From: a virus | Direction: 5' to 3' (one strand) | DNA length: 26,437 nucleotides | Virus record (IMG/VR): IMGVR_UViG_3300021136_000044 | Coordinates: 1 to 26,437 of that record | In this document: in pieces, positions 15,873 to 22,563 of the stretch | How positions within the stretch are numbered: position 1 is the stretch's first letter | Layout of the letters: every line of letters begins with the position of its first letter | Translations under genes and position numbers: made by a program | Notes under the pieces: model-generated | The model's database searches: none | What the model was told of the DNA's origin: nothing | What the model saw: only the letters and a program-made list of their open reading frames with translations

Positions 15873-17894
15873 TTAGTTCCCGTTGCGAGGGCGAAAGAAG
15901 GGCTTGCTGATCGAACGCGGCGGGGTGCGGAATTCACCCATCCAAGCATTCGGCTCACCAACGAACTCAGTGATCATGCGATCAGCAGCGTCACGGCGGC
16001 GAATTTCACGCAGTTTGCCAAGCGGAACATCTGTGGGATTTTTCGCCGCAGATGCCGCGTCAGCATAAATGCGCTGTTCAGCGATTTCCAGCACATTCGC
16101 GGGAAGATCACGAAGGCTGACACCCTTCCAAGATTCAGAATGCTTCTGAACACCCTTGGCAAGGCGGACGCGATAGGCGTTGACCGATTCACCTTGCAGC
16201 GGTGCCGGAGCGCGTTCACCAAAGCCGCCATAAACCGCATCAGCACGAGCCTGATGATCTGCCATCGCAGCATAATCAGAATCAGACATGCTCTTGGGCA
16301 TGTTGGCAACAGAGGCCGACAAGCGACGGATTTCAGCGGCGATGTGCTTGTTCATAGTTGCCGAATCACTGCGGTGCTTCGCGTCATCATCGTCATCATC
16401 ATCCATGCGATGCTTGCGAGCATCTTTGCGGTGCTTCGCGTCATCATCGTCGTCATCATCCATGCGAGCGCGCTTCGCGTCTTTGCGGTGCTTCGCGTCA
16501 TCTTCGCCATCATCATCATCATTGTGACGCTTCGCATCATCGTCATCATCGTCGTCATCCATGCGAGCGCGCTTCGCGTCTTTGCGGTGTTTCGCGTCAT
16601 CTTCGCCATCATCATCGTCCATGCGATGCTTGCGCGCGTCTTTGCGATGCTTGCGCGCGTCATCATCGTCATCTTTGCGATGACGCTTGTCCGCCGCGAC
16701 TTCTTTGGGCTCACCCGGCATTTCTTCCGATTCTTCGTTTTCATCGTCATCCATGCGATGCTTGCTCATCGAGTCCATGCGCTTTTCCATGGAATCAATG
16801 CGGCCACAAAGAGCATCAATGCCCTTGAGCAAACGATCCAAATTGCCGCCACCAGCCTCAGAATCAACGCGCTTTTCAGCACCAGGGACTTCTTTCTCAA
16901 TTTCGGGCATTTTTAGTTCCTCAATGTGTTCAACAGTAGTTGGTAATTCAACACCAGCCGGGTTGCGTCCTTTATCCCACACGCCTTCTTCGCAGATTGC
17001 CAAGTGGTCAAGCAGACTGGGTTTTCCTTCAACAAGAAGCAAAGACCCATCTTCCATCTTCGCCTGCTGATTTCCATCGCTTTTGCGAAACACAACAGCT
17101 GGTGAAGTTGAAAGTTGTTTTGACTCCATCGCCCTTGCAGCATCTTCATCATATATCTTTGCGATGCCCCAAACTTCTGCGCCTTTGATGTAAGGCAGGA
17201 CAATAGTTCCAATAACTCGGTCAGCAAATTCTTCTGTGTCCAGCTTTCCTGCATTGGGATGTTCCCAAATGACTGGTAAACCATTGCAACGATCCAGAAA
17301 ATGCTGATTGAGATAAAGTTCAGGTTTACGCCAGACATATTCTTTGAGCTTGTGGCGATAAGCAACCCCCGTCCCTGTGATCCGCATAGCGAATAAAGTG
17401 ACGTTTTCAAATTGTTGCGGACTTACCAATTTTCCATCGCGGATGGCCTGCGCAACATCTAACTCGTCCATGCCCAGACGTGCAAGCGATATTTTCACCC
17501 CAGGATGCAATGGTTCTGGCGGAGTGCTGACTTTGCACCAAGCGAAAGCGGTATGTTCTCCATTCAGTTCAGGATCAAAACGATCTTTGACATGCTGAAT
17601 GAATGTTGTGTAATCAACTGATTCACCAATGGCTGGTTGCGGATTGATATTTTCTGAAGGGATTGGCGCCTCATTTTCTGAAATGCGCCGAGTCCACACA
17701 CGACGCTCCCCATCCGGCAAAAATCCCAATTCTTCTACGCATTCGCGCTTGGCAGCCTGCTCAGTTGTTTCGTCATCCTCCTGATGCCCACCAGGAAAGC
17801 ACCAAGCGCCCGGCCAATCGCCGCCAGGGCCACGCTTCAACAAAAGCGTTTCGCCCGCGTCGGTCAGGAACATGATGCCGGCGGCTTTGATCAT
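15873..17894 (-). CDS. Nudix hydrolase - prohead protease - scaffold fusion protein
   Basis: One uninterrupted 673-residue frame contains three parts. Residues 1-135 are a Nudix hydrolase: the box GHQEDDE-x7-RECVEELGF (36-58) fits Gx5Ex7REUxEExGU exactly, so metal-dependent cleavage of a nucleoside diphosphate-linked compound is likely. Residues about 150-325 resemble DUF2213-type prohead proteases, with candidate catalytic residues H212 (WEHPN), S262 or S264 (LSTSPA) and H297 (LDHLAI). Residues 330-673 look like a scaffold: a helical segment, then an extreme Asp/His/Arg/Lys repeat block (about 403-512), then a helical C-terminus. Protease and scaffold in one gene before the capsid gene is common; an N-terminal Nudix domain is not. 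The start overlaps the small upstream gene as ATGA. Confidence 0.85.
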   Translation of the reverse strand: MIKAAGIMFLTDAGETLLLKRGPGGDWPGAWCFPGGHQEDDETTEQAAKRECVEELGFLPDGERRVWTRRISENEAPIPSENINPQPAIGESVDYTTFIQHVKDRFDPELNGEHTAFAWCKVSTPPEPLHPGVKISLARLGMDELDVAQAIRDGKLVSPQQFENVTLFAMRITGTGVAYRHKLKEYVWRKPELYLNQHFLDRCNGLPVIWEHPNAGKLDTEEFADRVIGTIVLPYIKGAEVWGIAKIYDEDAARAMESKQLSTSPAVVFRKSDGNQQAKMEDGSLLLVEGKPSLLDHLAICEEGVWDKGRNPAGVELPTTVEHIEELKMPEIEKEVPGAEKRVDSEAGGGNLDRLLKGIDALCGRIDSMEKRMDSMSKHRMDDDENEESEEMPGEPKEVAADKRHRKDDDDDARKHRKDARKHRMDDDDGEDDAKHRKDAKRARMDDDDDDDDAKRHNDDDDGEDDAKHRKDAKRARMDDDDDDDAKHRKDARKHRMDDDDDDDAKHRSDSATMNKHIAAEIRRLSASVANMPKSMSDSDYAAMADHQARADAVYGGFGERAPAPLQGESVNAYRVRLAKGVQKHSESWKGVSLRDLPANVLEIAEQRIYADAASAAKNPTDVPLGKLREIRRRDAADRMITEFVGEPNAWMGEFRTPPRSISKPFFRPRNGN
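16365..16690 (-). repeat. Asp/His/Arg-coding imperfect tandem repeats in the scaffold region
   Basis: The coding sequence here is built from imperfect repeats specifying blocks such as MDDDDDDDAKHRKDARKHR. The clearest pair begins at 16461 and 16560, so the period is 99 bases (33 codons), with about 60 bases nearly identical. Runs of GAT/GAC (seen as ATC/GTC on the plus strand) give long oligo-aspartate tracts separated by Lys/His/Arg clusters. The protein segment must be intrinsically disordered and strongly zwitterionic. Confidence 0.9.
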
Positions 17895-18052
17895 TCTGGA
17901 TCGCTTTCTTTATAGGTGCCGTTGCAAATTGATTGTTCAATTTCCCAGGCTTTTTTATCTTCTTCAGAAGATAAATCTTTTGTGCTTTTGAATTTACCGT
18001 GCATCACAATAGCATCTGCGTCGGCAAAAAAGCGATCAAATTTTTCATCCAT
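17891..18052 (-). CDS. Small acidic protein, 53 residues, unknown
   Basis: This short gene fills the space between the ADP-ribosyltransferase and Nudix-protease genes. ATG at 18052 has a good TAGGAG box nine bases upstream and lies inside the end of the previous gene (8-base overlap); its TGA at 17891-17893 overlaps the next ATG as ATGA. The product begins MDEKFDRFFADADAIVMHG and contains LSSEEDKKAWEIEQSI, so it is acidic and probably helical, without a membrane segment. Coupled start and stop and the SD make it a real gene. No family was recognised. Between two enzymes it could be an inhibitor, a spacer of translation or a small head protein; the sequence does not decide. Confidence 0.72.
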   Translation of the reverse strand: MDEKFDRFFADADAIVMHGKFKSTKDLSSEEDKKAWEIEQSICNGTYKESDPE

Positions 18053-19817
18053 TTTCAACAACTCCTAAATAAGTCACATCCAAGTAATTTTTTCCATCTT
18101 TTTGCTCAACCTTATCAATGCGAAAAGATGATTTTTGCGGTAGAACAATTTCTTTTTCCCAGCTGGTTTGACCACGCCTCATAACAATTCCATTTACACC
18201 AGCAGGGATTGTAAACCTCAAAAGAGTTTGTTCTTCATCTCCAGGACCAGATTCGGCAAAATCATTTGCTACGCTTTGGGCGCGCGAACAAGAAGCGAAA
18301 TTTTTATGTTCAAACATTCTTCCAACAGCATCATCAGGATTATCAAAACCAGTAAGAGTTTTCAATGATGCTGTGATGCCTCTAAATACAGGAATATTCG
18401 CAGGCACAAAAGATTTTTTCATTGCTTTTGAAATATTATCAATCCAGCCTTGAACTTGTGGAGATGGCGGATTTGATGATGGATTAAGCAATGTTTTATT
18501 GATCCCTTTGTGGTGTGATCCTTGATATGATTCTATTGATGATATTTCATTGCTATTGTATTCATTAGCCCAAACGAAATTGGCATAATCTTCCAAAGCC
18601 GAACTGACTTTGTGTGTATCGCTATTGTTTGGTTCGTCTCCAAATGAAGAAGAAACCATTGCGTAATATTCTTTTGGAATATTTTTTGTGCTGGCTTTTA
18701 GAACAGAAACAATGTCTTTTCCATTTGCATCTTCAAATTCAGTTACAGAATGAATAGAACTTCGTTTGTGCTGTGAAAGTTTTTTGAATTTTGTTTTTTC
18801 AGCTTTAGTTTCTGGGGTGTAATGCGCGGCAGCTCCTTTGCTTTCGCTAAAATCAACACCATATTCCTGCTTGAGTTGTTTGATGGCGGTATTGACTGCG
18901 TTAACAGACATTCCTGATCCATCAATTTCTGAAAGAGCGCCAATGCTTTTTTCCAATCCCTCTTGCGTCGTATCATTGCCGAATGCCGCAATGATTTCGT
19001 TCAGCTTGGCTTCAACCTTTGGTTTGTTTTCTTCTGTTAATTTTGAATAGTTCTCAAAAACAGGATGAAGTGTTTTAATGCAATCATTCGGAAGGGTTGA
19101 GAATATGACCGCTTCAAGCATGGCGGGATTTGTAATGATCGCTGAACCTTTGCCAGAAAGGTCTGGCGGAAGCGGCTCATTCATTTGCTCATTCATTTGC
19201 TCATTCATTTGCTCAATCATCGAAAGCAAAGTATCATCAACCTTGCTTTTCTTTGGAAACAATTCTTCATGCAATTCTTGCGCGATTTCTGGCGCCATTG
19301 ATTGCAGAGTTTTTTCATTTGGCTCTTTCGGCCCGGATTTTAATGGCAGTGGTGGAAGGTTCAATTTGCCGATGTTTACAAGCTTACCAAAAACAGATTT
19401 TACAAGACCTGATTTTTCATTTGGCAAACCAAACTTCTCTTGTGCCGCTGAGAAAATGTCTTTTGCAGAATAGGTGCCAGCTTTGATTAAATGCTTGACC
19501 ATCCCTTGCGCCGTGCCAGCGTTCCCTGCACCCAAAGCCTTTTCATAGGATGCAAGGCCATGTGCGGCAGCGCCTTTGTTCGCCGCGTTTACAAACTTTC
19601 CATCATAGTCGCGCGGGTGATCTGCTTCGTTCCATTCTGCGTCGGCGCGCATTCCTATTTCATTCAGGTCTGCCCAGCTGCACAGGTTTTCAATTTTGTG
19701 CACAACATTTCTGATGCGCACTTCAGGAAACGCGGGAGAGGATGCGCGCATTGCAGAGCGACGATTTAGAGTCCGTTCAATTCGCTCAATAGTCTGATCA
19801 ATGCCATTCATCTTCAT
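18045..19817 (-). CDS. Head-associated protein with C-terminal ADP-ribosyltransferase domain
   Basis: The 590-residue product follows the Mu gpF-like gene with an ATGA overlap. Near the N-terminus (about 66-76) is DHPRDYDGKFV, a motif I know from phage head proteins encoded next to gpF/gp7-like genes. The middle is helical and hydrophilic and includes a MNEQ repeat at about 201-214. The last 115 residues fit the ADP-ribosyltransferase fold of the R-S-E class: VFRG (R479), FASCS (507-511, the STS-like strand) and SWEKEIVLP (E554-x-E556, the ExE signature of arginine-modifying enzymes). It would transfer ADP-ribose from NAD+ to a target protein, perhaps after ejection with the DNA, as T4 Alt does. 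Targets are unknown. The gene is more AT-rich than the capsid and sheath genes. Confidence 0.8.
   Translation of the reverse strand: MKMNGIDQTIERIERTLNRRSAMRASSPAFPEVRIRNVVHKIENLCSWADLNEIGMRADAEWNEADHPRDYDGKFVNAANKGAAAHGLASYEKALGAGNAGTAQGMVKHLIKAGTYSAKDIFSAAQEKFGLPNEKSGLVKSVFGKLVNIGKLNLPPLPLKSGPKEPNEKTLQSMAPEIAQELHEELFPKKSKVDDTLLSMIEQMNEQMNEQMNEPLPPDLSGKGSAIITNPAMLEAVIFSTLPNDCIKTLHPVFENYSKLTEENKPKVEAKLNEIIAAFGNDTTQEGLEKSIGALSEIDGSGMSVNAVNTAIKQLKQEYGVDFSESKGAAAHYTPETKAEKTKFKKLSQHKRSSIHSVTEFEDANGKDIVSVLKASTKNIPKEYYAMVSSSFGDEPNNSDTHKVSSALEDYANFVWANEYNSNEISSIESYQGSHHKGINKTLLNPSSNPPSPQVQGWIDNISKAMKKSFVPANIPVFRGITASLKTLTGFDNPDDAVGRMFEHKNFASCSRAQSVANDFAESGPGDEEQTLLRFTIPAGVNGIVMRRGQTSWEKEIVLPQKSSFRIDKVEQKDGKNYLDVTYLGVVENG
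19175..19220 (-). repeat. 12-bp tandem repeat inside the ADP-ribosyltransferase gene
   Basis: Three perfect tandem copies of GCTCATTCATTT (plus-strand view) at 19175-19210 are followed by a partial, altered fourth copy. On the coding strand they specify the tetrapeptide MNEQ repeated. The repeat lies in the linker between the N-terminal head part and the rest of the protein, so copy-number change by slippage would keep the reading frame and alter only linker length. Confidence 0.9.
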
Positions 19818-20644
19818 TTTTCCTGCAACAAGGCTAGCTGTTCTTTGCCTTTGATAGTTAGCATATCTTTTGGGAGATCGCGCAAATTATATATCCAGCG
19901 ATAGAAACATCTACAGAAAACTTCTTCGCCGGGTGTTGTAATTTCATCAGTATAGCCTGCATCGCCAGCCTTCATCAAACCTTTTTCAATTGCCCAATTC
20001 CCGCGCACTGCGTAAACCTGCATGTCGCGCTCTTTGTGATCGCGTCGATAATTGTAATTGAGCTGTTTCCAGTGAGAATGCCATTCACCAGCGATTGCAT
20101 TGTTATCGCTTGCGAGTATTTCTGATAAACTGGAAACGAATTTGTGCCCTTGATCAATAATCACCCTGCGTTCTTCAAATGGCAGTTGGGCAATTGATTT
20201 TCGCACATTCTTTTTTACATCGTTTTTATCAACGACTTCCGAACCGCCAATAGGTATTGACGTTGCCCAACCACTGAAACGCTGAAGTGTCTTTTGGATG
20301 GAAGCTTCACGATTGAGTTTGATTAACTGAGCTGATGCCATTATGCGCCGGTCAAGTTCAGCCCTTAGTTTTGGCTTCACTTTTTCCAGTGTAAATTTCG
20401 CAACACCTGGATGTAGGCTCAACAGAACGCCTTTATCCACATATTTTCGATACAGAACATTCAGAGATTTGCGAAGCGTTTGTTCAAGAACATATGGAGC
20501 GGTCATATCGCGCGCCGCTGCGATGGAGATTTGCGTCATCCAATAATCAACGCGCTCTTGGCTATCATAGCCATGCCGAGCCATATCAGCCACTGCGGCG
20601 GTCACCACCTCATAGAAGCTCATTCGCTTGCCATTTGGTTTCAC
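19814..20644 (-). CDS. Minor head protein, Mu gpF / SPP1 gp7-like
   Basis: A 276-residue protein encoded after the portal, as is usual for this family. The diagnostic C-terminal region is present: AGEWHSHWKQLNYNYRRDHKERD, then a predicted strand-turn region, and EITTPGEEVFCRCFYRWIY with the CRC pair typical of gpF/gp7 domains. The N-terminal part is helical. Members are incorporated into the procapsid in few copies next to the portal and are needed for correct DNA delivery. The start is GTG at 20644, overlapping the upstream stop as GTGA and preceded by AGAAAGGA. The gene continues into the ADP-ribosyltransferase gene through an ATGA overlap, so the two products are probably made in linked amounts. 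Confidence 0.85.
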   Translation of the reverse strand: MKPNGKRMSFYEVVTAAVADMARHGYDSQERVDYWMTQISIAAARDMTAPYVLEQTLRKSLNVLYRKYVDKGVLLSLHPGVAKFTLEKVKPKLRAELDRRIMASAQLIKLNREASIQKTLQRFSGWATSIPIGGSEVVDKNDVKKNVRKSIAQLPFEERRVIIDQGHKFVSSLSEILASDNNAIAGEWHSHWKQLNYNYRRDHKERDMQVYAVRGNWAIEKGLMKAGDAGYTDEITTPGEEVFCRCFYRWIYNLRDLPKDMLTIKGKEQLALLQEK

Positions 20645-20832
20645 TGACCAGTCCTTTCTATTTCCGCATCAATAGATTCAATTTTTAGCGCCACGAGAAG
20701 AAAATCCAAAGGCTTTTCACGTAACACGAGCAGCCTATCAACTAGGGCTGCTCGTTTGCTGCGTAGGAGGTCTGCGGACGCCCTGCAAGCGACAATCCTC
20801 GCCATCTCATGCATTTCCCCATCGTTATTCAT
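20641..20832 (-). CDS. Small coiled-coil protein, 63 residues, unknown
   Basis: Starts with ATG at 20832 after a weak GAGAAG box and ends in a GTGA overlap with the minor head gene. The sequence is helical, with a charged heptad-like stretch (ADLLRSKRAALVDRLLVLRE) and a C-terminal IDAEIERTGQ. Its position between the portal and the gpF-like gene, and the coupling, support a real gene. The GC-rich hairpins just upstream separate it from the portal gene. No function can be assigned. Confidence 0.55.
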   Translation of the reverse strand: MNNDGEMHEMARIVACRASADLLRSKRAALVDRLLVLREKPLDFLLVALKIESIDAEIERTGQ

Positions 20833-20850
20833 TTGGCTTCTCTAGGCCCA

Positions 20851-20891
20851 CCGGGCGGGCGCAGCGAGGGAGGGGACACCTACCCGCCCGG
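20851..20891 (-). other. GC-rich inverted repeat downstream of portal gene (larger)
   Basis: CCGGGCGGG at 20851-20859 and CCCGCCCGG at 20883-20891 form a perfect nine-base stem around a 23-base loop, in the gap between the portal stop and the next start. No T run follows on the transcribed strand, so it does not look like a simple intrinsic terminator. It could be an RNA-processing or stabilising hairpin, a partial terminator or a small mobile palindrome. Local GC content is far above that of the flanking genes. Confidence 0.6.
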
Positions 20892-20897
20892 CAGTGA

Positions 20898-20923
20898 CGC
20901 GGTGGCGCAGCAACACCACCGCG
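20898..20923 (-). other. GC-rich inverted repeat next to portal stop (smaller)
   Basis: CGCGGTGG at 20898-20905 pairs perfectly with CCACCGCG at 20916-20923 around a ten-base loop, four bases beyond the portal stop codon on the transcript. Together with the neighbouring larger hairpin it would fold most of the 94-base gap. Such a pair could protect the 3' end of the upstream mRNA and uncouple portal level from that of downstream head genes; this is inference. Confidence 0.6.
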
Positions 20924-20926
20924 CGT

Positions 20927-22351
20927 CTATAAGCCCTTTGGCTTCATCTCTGGCATTTCTTGCCCAGCGTCTTCACCTTCACCGCTTTGCAGCGGCTCAT
21001 ATTCCTTCAGCGTATCGTAATCAAGAACAAGCGGCTGAGGAAACAAAATGGTGTTTTCGCTGGTTGTATTGATCGCCCATTCGATGACGCGAGCTTTATT
21101 TTCAGGATCAAGCAGAGGAATCAAAACTTCCATCATGCTGATAACAGACTTCTGGCGAACTTCTTCGTTTTTGGCATCACTTTCTTCGTCTTTCAGCAAC
21201 GAAGGCCATTCGCTTTTGAAGCTGTTCTTCCAACGCCAGAACGCCTCTTTGTATCCAATGTCTTTGTATTCAGGAAAATCGTTTTGAATGGTGTTATAAA
21301 AATCTTCATTCCAGGCGCGACGCATTACGATGTCGTCAAAATAATCATACAAAGGCTGCATCCAAACTCGGATGCTGTCGATGTAACGAGAGTTGTTCTT
21401 TGCGTCTTCCGTCCCTTCGCCAAAACCAGCAACCATCGTTTCATTCTCAAGCATCTTCGCTGGCATATCTGCGGCAGTGGCAATGTTTTTTAGAATGTTG
21501 GTGCGAGCATAAGTGCCAGCGCCGTCGATATTCATCAGATTCAAAGAAGCGATATCTTCCGTGATATCAATCGACATTACGTTGTTTGTTTCTGCTTCTT
21601 TCAGCAGTTGGCGTTTGACTCCGGCCAATTTCTGCATTGCATTGTCGATGATTGAGCCTGGAGCTTTCATCTTGGCAATGATGAGGCCGACTTTACGCGC
21701 CACCATATCGTCAGCAACCATCGTGTTGACGAATGATTTGAGCGGGAATAGAGCGCGCTGATAAACTGATCGACCAACGTAACCAAAAGCAGAAGTGGTG
21801 TATTCAATATAGATTGGGCGCTCATTCATCAACACCATTGCGCGGCTGCGATGATATGCAACCCCATTGGCAGAGATGATGGTGTATTTTTGAAAGTCCG
21901 CCGCATTTGGGTCTTGATTTAATACAAGCGAACCAGCGGTGTTGAGAGGATCAAGGACATTGAAAAATATTGGCAAATCGCTCAGTTTTTCAGGCGGGAT
22001 TTCTTTGTCTGGTGCATATTCTTCCGCCCCAAGAATGATGGAGCCAATGCCATAAATCCGCGCCGTGCTGGCGACTTGAGCAATGAGGTGATCCGCGCCA
22101 ATCTTTTGCCACTCTTTGTCGAATGCATCCTTCACCCGTTCTTCAGGGCTGTTGGAAATGGTAACAATTCGCTTCTGGCTTTGGGCGACCATAATTGGAG
22201 AATCAACCATCTTCCGGCCAAGCGGATGATAGGCATAAATTGCTTTGCAAGTCTGATACGAAACATCACTGCCAGGAATGATTTCATCACATTGCAATAA
22301 TTGTTGCAACTGATTTCCGAGTTTCGCACCAGTGACGTTGATGGTTGACAC
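20927..22351 (-). CDS. Portal protein (DUF1073 family)
   Basis: The 474-residue product follows the terminase genes and has the DUF1073 portal pattern: an N-terminal CKAIYAYHPLGRKMVDSPI, a central IYGIGSIILGAE and FNVLDPLN, a TSAFGYVGRSVYQRALFPLK segment, and IATAADMPAKMLENETMVAGFGEGTEDAKN, which resembles the crown-to-stem region common in this family. It would form the dodecameric ring through which DNA enters and leaves the head. The start is GTG at 22351, sharing one base with the upstream TAG, with AAGAAGGCGG as SD. The C-terminus is acidic and Met/Pro-rich (GEGEDAGQEMPEMKP), probably flexible. Confidence 0.9.
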   Translation of the reverse strand: MSTINVTGAKLGNQLQQLLQCDEIIPGSDVSYQTCKAIYAYHPLGRKMVDSPIMVAQSQKRIVTISNSPEERVKDAFDKEWQKIGADHLIAQVASTARIYGIGSIILGAEEYAPDKEIPPEKLSDLPIFFNVLDPLNTAGSLVLNQDPNAADFQKYTIISANGVAYHRSRAMVLMNERPIYIEYTTSAFGYVGRSVYQRALFPLKSFVNTMVADDMVARKVGLIIAKMKAPGSIIDNAMQKLAGVKRQLLKEAETNNVMSIDITEDIASLNLMNIDGAGTYARTNILKNIATAADMPAKMLENETMVAGFGEGTEDAKNNSRYIDSIRVWMQPLYDYFDDIVMRRAWNEDFYNTIQNDFPEYKDIGYKEAFWRWKNSFKSEWPSLLKDEESDAKNEEVRQKSVISMMEVLIPLLDPENKARVIEWAINTTSENTILFPQPLVLDYDTLKEYEPLQSGEGEDAGQEMPEMKPKGL

Positions 22352-22563
22352 TATTTTTCCGCCTTCTTAAGACCGAGCGCGATATGACGATCAAGGTGGG
22401 ACGCTACCGCATCACTTGCGAGATAAACCGGAATTTGGCCGACCGCAAGCGGTTCAACAAGAACAAGTCCAGATGATTGGATGGCTGCATCCAAAACAAC
22501 TTGATTGATCTTTACATTGAAACTCAACAATTGATGCAAAAGGCGCGCATTTAGACTTTGCAT
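22351..22563 (-). CDS. Small hypothetical protein between terminase and portal
   Basis: A 70-residue protein whose ATG at 22563 overlaps the terminase TAA as TAATG, with an excellent AGGAGGG box upstream; its TAG shares a base with the portal GTG. The sequence is helical with hydrophobic stretches (LLHQLLSFNVKINQVVLDAAI, LVLVEPLAVGQIPVYLA) and a C-terminal LDRHIALGLKKAEK. The tight coupling on both sides and the strong SD show it is translated. No family was recognised. It may be a terminase or portal accessory protein, but that rests on position only. Confidence 0.65.
   Translation of the reverse strand: MQSLNARLLHQLLSFNVKINQVVLDAAIQSSGLVLVEPLAVGQIPVYLASDAVASHLDRHIALGLKKAEK

Noticed and set aside
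16365-16690. CRISPR-like array
   Set aside because: The repeats are coding, in frame, degenerate and without unique spacers of regular length.
13872-16916. A 1014-codon open frame on the plus strand
   Set aside because: It lies antisense to the capsid, decoration and protease-scaffold genes, all with recognisable families. Its sequence is rich in Arg, His, Ile and Ala in patterns mirroring the codons of the other strand, including the translated antisense of the Asp/His/Arg repeats, and no RBS or domain supports it.
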